This document shows, piece after piece, positions 46,860-56,035 of a DNA stretch of 64,000 nt (position 1 is its first letter; each line of letters starts with the position of its first letter). The translations under genes and the position numbers were made by a program. This DNA is from Ruegeria sp. Ofav3-42 (GTDB lineage: Bacteria > Pseudomonadota > Alphaproteobacteria > Rhodobacterales > Rhodobacteraceae): assembly GCF_022347725.1 (NCBI RefSeq), contig NZ_JAKRGB010000008.1, positions 1-64,000 of the forward strand. The letters run 5' to 3'. The notes under the pieces are model-generated. The model made no database searches. It was not told the DNA's origin and was given only the letters and a program-made list of their open reading frames with translations.

Positions 46860-48257
46860 TTATGACGCCGACTTCATCAGCCCCTGCTTGGTAATCTCGG
46901 CATGCGCCTCGTCCAACGACTTGTAAATCCGCACGAACATTTCGTCGATTTCCGCAGGGGTCATGACCAGCGGCGGCGAGATGATCATGCGATCGCCCAC
47001 ATGGCGCATAACGAGGTTGTTTGCGAAACAGCGGTCTCGGCAGATGTAACCGATTGTTCCGGGTTCGGATGCAAACTTGGCGCGGTTCTCTTTGTCCGGG
47101 GTCAGGGCGATCGAGGCCATCATTCCAACGATCTTGGCTTCACCTACCAGAGGGTGATCGACCAGTGCCTCCCACTTTTTCTTCAGGTATGGCCCGGCGA
47201 CGTCGCGGACATGATCAACGATCCCCTCTTCTTCGAGGATGCGCAGGTTTTCCAGTGCAACGGCCGCCGCAACTGGGTGGCCGGAATAGGTATAGCCGTG
47301 ATTGAATTCGGTGCCGCCGATCACTTCGGCAATCTCATCATTCACGATGGACCCGCCAATCGGCGCATAGCCTGAGCTGAGGCCCTTTGCGATGGTCATG
47401 ATATGCGGTTTGATCCCAACGGTTTCAGAGCCGAACCAGTTGCCGGTACGACCAAAGCCGCAGATCACCTCATCCGCGATCAGCAGGATATCGTACTTGT
47501 CGCAGATGCGCTGCACTTCGGGCCAATAGGTTTCGGGCGCAACAATTACGCCGCCAGCACCCTGAACAGGTTCGGCGATAAAGGCCGCGACGCGGTCTTC
47601 GCCCAACTCTTGAATGGCTCCTTCCAGTTCCCGCGCGCGGGCCAGGCCGAATTCCTCGGGCGACATGTCACCGCCTTCGGCCCACCAGTTCGGCTGGTTG
47701 ATGTGGTGGATGTTCGGGATCGGAATGCCGCCTTGCGCGTGCATTCCCGCCATGCCACCCAGCGAGGCCGAACCTACGGAAGACCCGTGATAGGCGTTCT
47801 TGCGGCTGATGATGATGTTCTTGTCGGGCTGGCCTTTTTCAGCCCAATAGGTGCGCACCAGACGAATGTTGGTATCGTTCGCCTCGGACCCGCCGGCGGC
47901 AAAGAAGACATGGTTCAGATCGCCCGGCGCCAGCTCTGCAATTTTGGCTGCCAGAGCGATGGCTGGAACGTGGGTCGTTTTAAAAAACGTGTTGTAATAG
48001 GGCAGTTCACGCATCTGGCGGGCTGCAACCTCGGCCAGTTCATCGCGACCGTACCCGATATTGACGCACCACAGACCGGCCATGGCGTCCAGAATCTCTT
48101 CGCCTTCACTGTCCGTCAGGTACACGCCATTCGCGCGAGTGATGACACGAGCGCCTTCTTTGCCCAATGATCCGTTGGCGGAAAACGGGTGTATGTGATG
48201 CGCCGCATCCAAAGTCTGCAACTCGGCGGTCGGCATGTGATTGGTGATGGTCGACAT
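46860..48257 (-). CDS. Class III omega-aminotransferase, probably polyamine or amine:pyruvate (SpuC-like)
   Basis: A 465-residue class III PLP aminotransferase. The PLP lysine is in M-T-I-A-K-G-L-S-S-G-Y, with I-A-D-E-V-I-C-G-F-G-R-T-G upstream and N-H-G-Y-T-Y-S-G-H-P downstream. The sequence strongly resembles the Ruegeria pomeroyi amine aminotransferase that I recall from structural work. Placement beside a GntR gene and the potFGHI transporter suggests putrescine as an amino donor; other amines or beta-alanine are possible. A strong terminator follows it. The ATG at 48257 gives M-S-T-I-T-N-H-M. Confidence 0.85.
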   Translation of the reverse strand: MSTITNHMPTAELQTLDAAHHIHPFSANGSLGKEGARVITRANGVYLTDSEGEEILDAMAGLWCVNIGYGRDELAEVAARQMRELPYYNTFFKTTHVPAIALAAKIAELAPGDLNHVFFAAGGSEANDTNIRLVRTYWAEKGQPDKNIIISRKNAYHGSSVGSASLGGMAGMHAQGGIPIPNIHHINQPNWWAEGGDMSPEEFGLARARELEGAIQELGEDRVAAFIAEPVQGAGGVIVAPETYWPEVQRICDKYDILLIADEVICGFGRTGNWFGSETVGIKPHIMTIAKGLSSGYAPIGGSIVNDEIAEVIGGTEFNHGYTYSGHPVAAAVALENLRILEEEGIVDHVRDVAGPYLKKKWEALVDHPLVGEAKIVGMMASIALTPDKENRAKFASEPGTIGYICRDRCFANNLVMRHVGDRMIISPPLVMTPAEIDEMFVRIYKSLDEAHAEITKQGLMKSAS

Positions 48258-48296
48258 CAGAGAATCTCCTGCAAATGCGGTTGCCTGTCACAATAT

Positions 48297-48312
48297 GATC
48301 AAATTTCCAAGT
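48297..48312. promoter_or_regulatory. Divergent copy of the polyamine-locus repeat
   Basis: TGATCAAAT followed by TTCCAAGTG resembles the TTGATCAAATCCAA element found twice near potF, with a two-base insertion. It lies 40 bases upstream of the aminotransferase start. Regulation by the neighbouring GntR protein is inferred. Confidence 0.4.
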
Positions 48313-48332
48313 GTCAATCGAATCGGATTGAA

Positions 48333-49016
48333 TCAGGCGTCTGTTAAAGCGTCCGACATCAATTCCATTCCTTGTTCAATGTCCTGCGCGGTCGCTTTCG
48401 CCACTTTTTCGGCATCCCCGGCGCGCAGAGCAGAGATGATGTCCTTGTGTCGGTCAGGCAAGCTATGAGTGCCAAATCGCCCGCACACAACGCGCAGGGA
48501 AGGGCCGAAACGCAACCACAACCGCTCGGCCAGATCGTTGAGAATCGGCGCATCTGCATGGGCATATAGCGTTTCGTGAAACTGATGGTTCAGACGCAGG
48601 TAGCCGCTGACATCTCCATCTACGATGGTCTGGTCCAATCGCTGATCCAGCCGCTCAAGATGGTCGATGTCTTCGGGTGTCACGGTCGCAGTTGCGCGCC
48701 GAGAAAGCTCTGATTCTATTGATATTCTAGCAAAGATCATCTGTTCGACGTCGGCGTTGGACAGAAGCGGAACGCTGACGCGGCGGTTGCCCTGAAACAC
48801 AAGCGCGCCGTCCGAAATCAACCGCCGGATTGCCTCGCGGACCGGGGTCATTCCGACGCCAAGCGAATCAGTCAGACCTTGTATCGTGACGGGTTGTCCC
48901 GGGACCAGTTCCCCGTACATGATCTGTGATCTCAGGGTTTGGTACACCTGCTCATGCGCCGGCCTCTTTCCTTCATTCTCATTGGCGCCGGATGCTTTAT
49001 TTTTGATCAAATCCAA
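48333..49016 (-). CDS. GntR-family regulator (FCD subfamily) of the polyamine locus
   Basis: A 227-residue regulator. A GntR winged helix (L-T-D-S-L-G-V-G-M-T-P-V-R-E-A-I-R-R-L) is followed by an FCD effector domain with H-Q-F-H-E-T-L-Y. No in-frame ATG lies before the winged helix; the start given is a TTG inside the repeat TTGATCAAATCCAA, and a second in-frame TTG lies two codons later. It sits between the aminotransferase and the divergent potF gene, so it probably controls both. Confidence 0.82.
   Translation of the reverse strand: MDLIKNKASGANENEGKRPAHEQVYQTLRSQIMYGELVPGQPVTIQGLTDSLGVGMTPVREAIRRLISDGALVFQGNRRVSVPLLSNADVEQMIFARISIESELSRRATATVTPEDIDHLERLDQRLDQTIVDGDVSGYLRLNHQFHETLYAHADAPILNDLAERLWLRFGPSLRVVCGRFGTHSLPDRHKDIISALRAGDAEKVAKATAQDIEQGMELMSDALTDA
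49003..49016. promoter_or_regulatory. First copy of TTGATCAAATCCAA
   Basis: The exact 14-base sequence TTGATCAAATCCAA overlaps the 5' end of the GntR gene. It contains the eight-base palindrome TTGATCAA. An identical copy occurs exactly 100 bases away at 49103, before potF. It is the candidate operator of the GntR protein. Confidence 0.55.
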
Positions 49017-49102
49017 GTGGTTTACCCTGTTTCGCGTGGTGTCGACTTGCCAGATGTCCGACCTCGTGAAACCATACGATGGATCGAGGGAAAACGCAAA
49101 AC

Positions 49103-49116
49103 TTGATCAAATCCAA
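49103..49116. promoter_or_regulatory. Second copy of TTGATCAAATCCAA
   Basis: This is identical to the 14 bases at 49003-49016. It lies 40 bases before the potF ATG, in the divergent GntR-potF promoter region, where a bound regulator could block or activate potF transcription. Confidence 0.55.
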
Positions 49117-49156
49117 AAAAACGGGAAAATACCCGTACATTTGCAGGGAGAAAAAA

Positions 49157-50242
49157 ATGTCAATCAAAATGCTGACGATGACTGCGATCGTCGCGCTGGG
49201 GACTTCGGCGGCTTTTGCCGAAGAAGTGCGCGTCTATAACTGGTCCGACTACATCGACGAAGAACTGCTGAAGAAATTCGAGGAAGAGACGGGCCTGACC
49301 CTTATCTACGACGTGTTCGACAGCAACGAGGTGCTGGAGACCAAAATGCTGGCCGGCGGTTCGGGCTATGACGTGGTGGTGCCTTCTGGAACATTCCTAC
49401 AGCGTCAGATTCAGGCCGGAGCCTTTCAGGAACTGGACGGATCGAAGCTATCGAATTCCGGAAACCTCTGGGACGTGATCCAAGAGCGGACCGCGGGCTA
49501 TGATCCGAACAATGCCTATTCGATCAACTACATGTGGGGAACGACCGGCCTCGGTGTGAACGTCGCTAAGGTCAAAGAAGCGCTGGGCGACGATGTCGCG
49601 CTAAACAGCATGGACCTGGTTCTGAAGCCTGAAAACATGGAAAAACTCGCGGCGTGCGGTGTGTATTTCCTGGACGCTCCGTCCGAGATTATTCCGATGG
49701 TGCTGCAATACATCGGAGAAGACCCTGACAGCCACGACAAAGACGTAATTGCAAAGACGGAAGAAGTTCTGCTGAGCGTCCGCCCGCACATCCAGAAGTT
49801 CCACAGCTCGGAATACATCAACGCGCTGGCTAATGGCGATATCTGTGTGGCCGTTGGCTGGTCGGGTGACATTCTTCAAGCGCGGGACCGTGCGGTAGAG
49901 GCGGACAATGGCGTAGAGATCGAATACCATGCGTTCGCTGAGGGTTCTTTGATGTGGTTCGACCAAATGGCAATCCCTGTGGATGCGCCGAACCCGGATG
50001 GCGCGCACAAGTTCCTGGACTTCATTCTTGACGCCAACAATATGGCTGCCGCCTCGAACTATGTGTACTTTGCAAACGGCAACAAGGCCTCGCAGGAGTT
50101 CCTGGAAGAAGACGTTATCGGTGATCCGGCGATCTATCCGGATGATGCCACAATGCAAAAGCTCTACATCACGACGCCTTACCCGGCAAAAACACAGCGG
50201 GTTGTCACTCGACTGTGGACTAAGGTCAAATCGGGCACCTGA
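49157..50242 (+). CDS. potF: Polyamine ABC transporter substrate-binding protein
   Basis: A 361-residue periplasmic protein with a signal peptide (M-S-I-K-M-L-T-M-T-A-I-V-A-L, cleaved after A-F-A). It has the PotF/PotD-type core: V-Y-N-W-S-D-Y-I-D at the mature N-terminus and V-P-S-G-T-F-L in the first lobe. The ATG at 49157 follows GGGAG by seven bases. It captures putrescine or related polyamines for PotGHI. A strong terminator separates it from potG, favouring more PotF than permease. Confidence 0.93.
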   Translation: MSIKMLTMTAIVALGTSAAFAEEVRVYNWSDYIDEELLKKFEEETGLTLIYDVFDSNEVLETKMLAGGSGYDVVVPSGTFLQRQIQAGAFQELDGSKLSNSGNLWDVIQERTAGYDPNNAYSINYMWGTTGLGVNVAKVKEALGDDVALNSMDLVLKPENMEKLAACGVYFLDAPSEIIPMVLQYIGEDPDSHDKDVIAKTEEVLLSVRPHIQKFHSSEYINALANGDICVAVGWSGDILQARDRAVEADNGVEIEYHAFAEGSLMWFDQMAIPVDAPNPDGAHKFLDFILDANNMAAASNYVYFANGNKASQEFLEEDVIGDPAIYPDDATMQKLYITTPYPAKTQRVVTRLWTKVKSGT

Positions 50243-50255
50243 TCCGAAGTGTCAG

Positions 50256-50284
50256 AGCAAGGCGGCCTGACCGCCTTGCTTTTT
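50256..50284 (+). terminator. Intrinsic terminator/attenuator between potF and potG
   Basis: AGCAAGGCGG (50256-50265) pairs perfectly with CCGCCTTGCT (50271-50280) around CCTGA and runs into TTTTT. It lies 27 bases before the potG ATG inside an otherwise continuous operon, so partial read-through is likely. Confidence 0.88.
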
Positions 50285-50310
50285 AATCAGACTGTCGAAC
50301 GGGGGCCGTT

Positions 50311-51438
50311 TTGAACACTACCGTCTTTGCGCCGTGGGAAGACCCACAGGCGAAACCATTGATCCAATTCCAGAATGTGACCAAACGTTTTGGCGGATTC
50401 ACGGCCATCGACAACCTGTCTTTGGATATTTTCGAAAAGGAATTCTTTGCCTTGCTGGGTCCGTCTGGCTGCGGCAAGACCACCATGATGCGGATGCTTG
50501 CGGGGTTTGAAACGCCGACCGAAGGGCATATTCTGCTGGGTGGTCAGGACATCGACCCGGTTCCGCCGAACAAGCGGGCGGTGAACATGATGTTCCAGTC
50601 CTATGCGTTGTTTCCTCACCTGAGTATCTGGGAAAACATCGCTTTCGGTCTGCGACGGGACAACATGCCAAAGCATGATCTTGAGGATCGTGTCGAAGAA
50701 ATGCTGCGCCTGACCCGGTTGGAACAATTTGCCCGCCGCAAGCCGCACCAGATCTCGGGCGGGCAACGTCAGCGGGTTGCGCTGGCGCGATCTCTGGCCA
50801 AGGCTCCGAAACTGCTGCTGTTGGACGAACCGCTGGGCGCGCTGGACAAAAAGCTGCGGCAGGACACGCAGTTTGAGCTAATGGATATTCAGGAAAAGAC
50901 CGGCACCACCTTTGTGATCGTGACCCATGATCAGGAAGAGGCGATGACCGTCGCCAGCCGCGTCGCCGTTATGGATCAGGGCAAGCTGATGCAGGTCGCG
51001 ACGCCAGACCGGATCTATGAAAACCCGAATTCGGTCTACGTGGCCGACTTTATCGGGGACGTGAACATCATCGAAGGCCGCGCAACCTCGAACGGGGACG
51101 AGACCTACAAGATCGACTGGGCCGAGGGGCAAGCGCCTTTGACGGCAACATCGGCCAACGGGTTTTCGAACGGACAGGCCTGCAATATCGCAATCCGGCC
51201 CGAAAAGGTGACGATCTCGGCAGACCGACCGGCAGATGCGATCAATGCGGTGCAGGGCAAGGTGCATGACATCGCCTATCTGGGGAACCTGTCCACCTAT
51301 CACGTCGAATTGCCCAACGGCACGATCATCAAGGCGCAGACGGCCAATACCCGTCGTATCTCGCGCCGTTCGTTCACATGGGAAGACCCGGTCTGGTTGT
51401 CGTGGACGGCAACGGCTGCGGTTCTGCTGGCCAACTGA
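50311..51438 (+). CDS. potG: Polyamine ABC transporter ATP-binding protein
   Basis: A 375-residue ATPase with Walker A (G-P-S-G-C-G-K-T-T), the signature I-S-G-G-Q-R-Q-R-V-A, Walker B (L-L-L-D-E-P) and an H-loop (V-T-H-D-Q-E-E). The C-terminal TOBE domain (about 285-365) is typical of the PotA/PotG branch. It energises PotH-PotI. Its TGA overlaps the potH ATG as TGATG. It comes after the potF terminator. Confidence 0.95.
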   Translation: MNTTVFAPWEDPQAKPLIQFQNVTKRFGGFTAIDNLSLDIFEKEFFALLGPSGCGKTTMMRMLAGFETPTEGHILLGGQDIDPVPPNKRAVNMMFQSYALFPHLSIWENIAFGLRRDNMPKHDLEDRVEEMLRLTRLEQFARRKPHQISGGQRQRVALARSLAKAPKLLLLDEPLGALDKKLRQDTQFELMDIQEKTGTTFVIVTHDQEEAMTVASRVAVMDQGKLMQVATPDRIYENPNSVYVADFIGDVNIIEGRATSNGDETYKIDWAEGQAPLTATSANGFSNGQACNIAIRPEKVTISADRPADAINAVQGKVHDIAYLGNLSTYHVELPNGTIIKAQTANTRRISRRSFTWEDPVWLSWTATAAVLLAN

Positions 51439-52328
51439 TGCGCCGCGCTTTTCTGATCGCCGTTCCTTATGTCTGGCTGCTGGCGCTGTTTCTGGTGCCG
51501 TTCTTCATCGTTCTGAAGATTTCGCTGTCTGACACGGCATTGGCCATTCCGCCGTACACTCCGACATTGGACCTGTCGCAGGGCTGGGCGGGAATCAAAG
51601 ACTTCTTCAGCCAGTTGGACTTCGAAAACTATGTCTGGCTGACCGAGGACGATCTTTACTGGAAAGCCTATCTGTCCAGTGTCAAGATCGCCCTGATCTC
51701 GACGGTTCTGACCCTGCTGGTGGGCTATCCCATCGCATACGGCATGGCCCGTGCGCCCGAGGAATGGCGCCCGACGCTTATGATGCTGGTGATCCTGCCA
51801 TTCTGGACCTCGTTCCTGATCCGGGTCTACGCTTGGATGGGCATTCTGTCGAACGAAGGATACCTGAACCAGATCTTGCTGTGGCTGGGTATCATCTCGA
51901 CTCCGCTGACCATTCTGAACACGAATACAGCAGTCTATATCGGCATCGTTTACACCTATCTGCCGTTCATGATCCTGCCGATCTATTCCTCGCTGGAGCG
52001 CATGGACGGATCGTTGATCGAAGCGGCCGAGGATTTGGGCTGTTCCCGGCTTCAGGCATTCTGGCTGGTGACCATACCCTTGTCTCGCCCCGGCATCATT
52101 GCAGGCTGTTTCCTTGTGATGATCCCGGTGATCGGTGAGTTCGTGATCCCATCATTGCTGGGCGGTTCCGGCACCCTGATGATCGGTAAAGTGCTTTGGG
52201 AAGAGTTCTTCTCGAACCGCGACTGGCCGGTGGCCAGTGCCGTCGCCGTTGTCTTGCTGCTGATCCTCGTGATCCCGATTGTGCTGTTCCAGCGCAATCA
52301 GCAAAAACAGACGGAGGCCGAGCAATGA
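51438..52328 (+). CDS. potH: Polyamine ABC transporter permease
   Basis: A 296-residue permease with about six membrane helices. The binding-protein-dependent permease (EAA) motif is E-A-A-E-D-L-G-C-S-R-L-Q-A-F. The ATG at 51438 overlaps the potG stop; an upstream in-frame start would lie inside potG. It pairs with PotI to form the channel. Confidence 0.93.
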   Translation: MRRAFLIAVPYVWLLALFLVPFFIVLKISLSDTALAIPPYTPTLDLSQGWAGIKDFFSQLDFENYVWLTEDDLYWKAYLSSVKIALISTVLTLLVGYPIAYGMARAPEEWRPTLMMLVILPFWTSFLIRVYAWMGILSNEGYLNQILLWLGIISTPLTILNTNTAVYIGIVYTYLPFMILPIYSSLERMDGSLIEAAEDLGCSRLQAFWLVTIPLSRPGIIAGCFLVMIPVIGEFVIPSLLGGSGTLMIGKVLWEEFFSNRDWPVASAVAVVLLLILVIPIVLFQRNQQKQTEAEQ

Positions 52329-53143
52329 ACAGGATGAGTTGGTTCAACGCGGTCTCGCTGACTTTAGGATTCGCGTTCCTCTATATCCCGATGATCATTC
52401 TGATCATCTTTAGCTTCAACGAAAGCAAACTGGTCACGGTCTGGGCTGGATTTTCGACCAAATGGTACGGTGAACTGGCTCAGAACGAAGCGTTTCTGGA
52501 TGCGGCCTGGGTGACGATCCGGGTGGCGGTATTCTCGTCGACGCTGGCGACTATTCTGGGGACGGCTGCAGCCTATGTTCTGGTGCGTGGCGGGCGGTTC
52601 TTTGGCCGCACACTGTTTTCCGGCATGATCTATGCGCCGCTTGTGATGCCCGAGGTGATCACGGGCCTGTCGCTGTTGCTGCTGTTTATCGGCATCGGAC
52701 TGGACCGGGGCATTCTGACCATCGTTCTGGCGCACACCACATTCTCGATGTGTTTCGTGTCAGTCGTGGTGTCGTCGCGCCTTGTGACTTTTGATAAGTC
52801 ACTGGAAGAGGCCGCGTTGGATCTGGGCTGTTCGCCCGCGCAGGCGTTTCGGCTTGTGACCCTGCCCATCATTGCGCCGGCGGTGATTTCGGGTTGGTTG
52901 CTGGCGTTCACCCTGTCGCTGGACGATCTGGTGATTGCGTCGTTTACGTCGGGACCGTCGGCGACGACTTTGCCGATCAAGATTTTCTCGGCCGTGCGCC
53001 TTGGCGTCAGCCCCGAGATCAACGCCTTGTCGACCATCATGATTGCGGTCGTTACAGTCGGCGTCATCACCGCCTCTCTGGTCACGAAACGCGCAATGGT
53101 GCGGCAAAAACAGGATGAACTTGCCGCTGCGCGCACCGAATGA
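52325..53143 (+). CDS. potI: Polyamine ABC transporter permease
   Basis: A 272-residue permease with about six membrane helices and the EAA loop E-A-A-L-D-L-G-C-S-P-A-Q-A-F. It overlaps potH as ATGA and the oxidase gene as ATGA, so the operon potG-potH-potI-oxidase is translationally coupled. Length and motifs are normal for PotI/PotC. Confidence 0.93.
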   Translation: MNRMSWFNAVSLTLGFAFLYIPMIILIIFSFNESKLVTVWAGFSTKWYGELAQNEAFLDAAWVTIRVAVFSSTLATILGTAAAYVLVRGGRFFGRTLFSGMIYAPLVMPEVITGLSLLLLFIGIGLDRGILTIVLAHTTFSMCFVSVVVSSRLVTFDKSLEEAALDLGCSPAQAFRLVTLPIIAPAVISGWLLAFTLSLDDLVIASFTSGPSATTLPIKIFSAVRLGVSPEINALSTIMIAVVTVGVITASLVTKRAMVRQKQDELAAARTE

Positions 53144-54450
53144 AGCGCCTGTTCCCGGATTACACCTATGGCCCCGGGCCGCGGCAGAACTGTTGGTGGG
53201 ACGAAACGATTGCGGCGCCGGATTGGCCAATTCTAAATGGCGATCTGAGCGTCGACGTCGCCATCGTAGGAGGCGGGTTCACGGGCCTTTCGGCGGCGCT
53301 GTATCTGGCGGAAGCCGGTACATCTGTTGCCGTATTGGAGGCCGCAACCCCGGGGTGGGGGGCTTCGGGCCGCAATGGCGGGTTCTGCTGCCTCGGCGGT
53401 TCCAAGCTGAGTCATTCGGCCATGACCCGGCAGTTCGGTTTGGAGGCTGCAGAATCTTACGAGCAGGCCGAATGTGACGCCGTCCAATTGGTTGCCGACC
53501 TGCTGGAGACACACAAGATCGACGCCGATACGCATTCAAACGGGGAAACCCAGTTGGCGCATTCGGCACGAGCGATGGAAAAGTTGCGTCGCAACGCCGA
53601 AGACACGGGCATCTTGCATGAAGCAGGCGAATTGCAGGGACTGGGTTTTGGGGGTGACTTTCACGGCGGGTACACCAATCCGGTCGGGTTTGGTCTGAAC
53701 CCCAGAAAGTACCTTTTTGGGCTCGCCTCTGCGGCGGAATCTCAAGGCGCTCGCCTTTTTCAGAAAACGGCGGCTGAAAGCATCCGAAAGACGCAATTCG
53801 GTTTCGATATTCAAACTGGAACAGGCGTTATCCGCGCTGCGAACGTGCTGATCTGTACAAACGGGTACTCCAGCGAAGACGTTCCGCAATGGATGTCTGG
53901 TCGGTACATGCCCACTCAGTCCACTGTTCTGGTGACCCGGCCCCTGTCTGAAACCGAGTTGCAGGCACAAGGGTGGACCTCGAACCAAATTTGTTACGAC
54001 ACCCGAAACTTGTTGCATTACTTCCGCCTGATGCCCGACCGGCGGTTTTTGTTTGGCATGCGCGGAGGGTTGCGATCTTCGCCCAAGGCCGAAGTTGCTA
54101 TTCGTAGGACGGTTCAACAGGATTTCCTGCGTATGTTCCCGAAATGGAAAGACGTAGAAGTCAGCCACATGTGGTCCGGCATGGTATGCCTATCCCGCAA
54201 TCTGATGCCCTATGCCGGACCAGTGCCCAATCAGTCGGGCTTGTTTGCCGCCTTCGCCTATCACGGGAATGGCGTCGCGATGGGGACATACTGCGGACGC
54301 GCCCTTGCACGCATGGTCCTGAGCCAGCCGGACGAACTGCCCCAACCGATTGCGCAACCCCCATCGCGGTTTCCCCTTGGATCGTGGCGGCGAGCCCTTA
54401 TGCCGCCTGCCTATGCCGCCATGGCGATCGCTGATCGCTGGTCGCTCTAA
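53140..54450 (+). CDS. FAD-dependent amine oxidase (PuuB-like, DAO family)
   Basis: A 436-residue D-amino-acid-oxidase-fold flavoprotein with the dinucleotide motif V-A-I-V-G-G-G-F-T-G-L-S-A-A at about residues 31-44. It also has G-A-S-G-R-N-G-G-F, and the C-terminal F-A-A-F-A-Y-H-G-N-G-V-A-M-G region typical of gamma-glutamylputrescine oxidase PuuB and relatives. It ends the polyamine uptake operon, so oxidation of imported or gamma-glutamylated putrescine is likely. No puuA glutamine-synthetase-like gene is in the window. Confidence 0.85.
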   Translation: MKRLFPDYTYGPGPRQNCWWDETIAAPDWPILNGDLSVDVAIVGGGFTGLSAALYLAEAGTSVAVLEAATPGWGASGRNGGFCCLGGSKLSHSAMTRQFGLEAAESYEQAECDAVQLVADLLETHKIDADTHSNGETQLAHSARAMEKLRRNAEDTGILHEAGELQGLGFGGDFHGGYTNPVGFGLNPRKYLFGLASAAESQGARLFQKTAAESIRKTQFGFDIQTGTGVIRAANVLICTNGYSSEDVPQWMSGRYMPTQSTVLVTRPLSETELQAQGWTSNQICYDTRNLLHYFRLMPDRRFLFGMRGGLRSSPKAEVAIRRTVQQDFLRMFPKWKDVEVSHMWSGMVCLSRNLMPYAGPVPNQSGLFAAFAYHGNGVAMGTYCGRALARMVLSQPDELPQPIAQPPSRFPLGSWRRALMPPAYAAMAIADRWSL

Positions 54451-55313
54451 AGCGCGGCGACTTCCAGTTCCAGCGATTCAGCATAATCCGCGGCCCCGTT
54501 TTCGATGCGCCATAGGCAATAGGCCGCCATTCGCCATGCATACCAAGGGCGCAACTCGGTAAATCGCGCGACCGTTTCGGGGTGATCGTAGGCGGTCAGA
54601 AATTGCTCTTCTTCCGTCCGGTTGAGCGGAGATCCCCGATAGAGCCGTTGCATGGCTGGCGACAGGAACATTGCAATGTCCTCGCACGGGTCGCCCCAAG
54701 CCGGACATTGCCAGTCAATCAGGGTCATGCCCGACCGTGCGACAAGAATGTTTCCCGCCACCGTATCGCCATGAATAAGGCACGTGCGCGCGGTCGGGGC
54801 CACGTGACCCGCCGGACAAAGTTGTGCCAGACGGTCCCGCGTGTCCGACCGGCATTCACTCAGAATGCGCTCTGTGTGCTCAGCCAGATCCGTACTGCCA
54901 TTGCATCCCTCCGGCACCTGAACTGCGGCATCGAGCCTGTGCAGCTTGCTCAGCAACTCCGCTACATCCTCTGGTCCCTCTTTCCAAGGTGATCCCGGAG
55001 CGTGATCGTAGAAAACCCAATGGCCTGTGTCATGCGTTCCGGTTGCGCGCAGACGCGGAACAAAACCGGTTGGTTCCAAGGCGCGCAGGCATTGCGCTTC
55101 GAGTTCCGGGTCGTTGCGAAACAGGGGATTGCGCGGCGTCGCGCGATAAAGTTTCAGAACCTTGTCACCGCCGCCGCCCAGCACTTTCCAGACCTGATTG
55201 GTGCGCCCCCCATACAACGTTTGAAACTCCGCACCCGGCTTAACAAGGTCGCGGGCGCGAAGGGCGTCAATAAGATCAGATGGGGGGCAGGTTGGGGCAG
55301 GCAGTGGGTTCAC
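54447..55313 (-). CDS. Choline-kinase/aminoglycoside-phosphotransferase-like kinase
   Basis: A 288-residue APH-fold kinase with the catalytic loop H-G-D-T-V-A-G-N-I and the metal site L-I-D-W-Q-C-P. The N-terminal G-G-R-T-N-Q-V-W-K-V is the glycine-rich loop. The substrate could be choline, ethanolamine, thiamine or another alcohol. It overlaps the convergent oxidase gene by four bases and is not part of the polyamine operon. Confidence 0.75.
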   Translation of the reverse strand: MNPLPAPTCPPSDLIDALRARDLVKPGAEFQTLYGGRTNQVWKVLGGGGDKVLKLYRATPRNPLFRNDPELEAQCLRALEPTGFVPRLRATGTHDTGHWVFYDHAPGSPWKEGPEDVAELLSKLHRLDAAVQVPEGCNGSTDLAEHTERILSECRSDTRDRLAQLCPAGHVAPTARTCLIHGDTVAGNILVARSGMTLIDWQCPAWGDPCEDIAMFLSPAMQRLYRGSPLNRTEEEQFLTAYDHPETVARFTELRPWYAWRMAAYCLWRIENGAADYAESLELEVAAL

Positions 55314-55367
55314 CAGTTTGGTAAGCGAGTCGAATTTGCCAAGGTTTGGCCTGTCCCGGCCTGCAGA

Positions 55368-56033
55368 TCAAGCTCCGGCTCTGACCCCCGTCACCGTCGT
55401 GGCGGAAACAACGTGACCACTTACCAGCGTCAGCATCACCTGATTTTCCGAAATTTGAGCTTCGACAACCTGGTTGTAGGCAGCAGCCAGTTGTTGCGAC
55501 AGCAACTTATCTCCGCCATAGCTTTCCAGCGTTGCAGTGTAATTGCCTGCCGCCAGGGGCTGGCCATCGCTGCCCTTGCCTGACCAGACGGATTTCGTGT
55601 CAGTCGTGGAAACGGTGATGCGGTCGACGACAGTTCCGCCGCTCTCGCGGATGACCATGACTGCTTTGTCCGCTGCGGGCTCGGCCTTGGCAAACAGGTC
55701 CACAGGTTCGCCGTCAAAGCTGAAAGCCGATGGCGTACGCACGTTCATGCCGATCCATTTGCCGAGCTTATCAAGGTTGGCACCGCCAAGCGTTTGGCTT
55801 AAGGCCGACAATAGATCATTGGTTTGAACTTGTTGCTCGACCATCGAAAATTGCGCCAGTTGCGAGGCATATTCCGACGCATCCAAAGGCTTTAACGGGT
55901 CTTGATTCTGGGCTTGCACGGTCAGCATTTTCAAGAATGTTTCGAAATCTGACGCCAGCCCCGAGCTTTTTTGCGTATTCGCAATTTGCGATTGCACAGG
56001 GGTTTGGCTGTTCCGTTGGGTGGGCGCAATCAT
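55368..56033 (-). CDS. flgD: Flagellar hook-capping scaffold protein FlgD
   Basis: A 221-residue FlgD. The N-terminal domain has D-F-E-T-F-L-K-M-L-T-V-Q-A-Q-N-Q-D-P-L-K-P, the family signature. The rest is the FLG-domain/tudor-like C-terminus. ATG at 56033 has GAGG eight bases upstream; a GTG six bases earlier would overlap fliK. FlgD caps the growing hook. It lies directly downstream of fliK. Confidence 0.92.
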   Translation of the reverse strand: MIAPTQRNSQTPVQSQIANTQKSSGLASDFETFLKMLTVQAQNQDPLKPLDASEYASQLAQFSMVEQQVQTNDLLSALSQTLGGANLDKLGKWIGMNVRTPSAFSFDGEPVDLFAKAEPAADKAVMVIRESGGTVVDRITVSTTDTKSVWSGKGSDGQPLAAGNYTATLESYGGDKLLSQQLAAAYNQVVEAQISENQVMLTLVSGHVVSATTVTGVRAGA

Positions 56034-56035
56034 GA

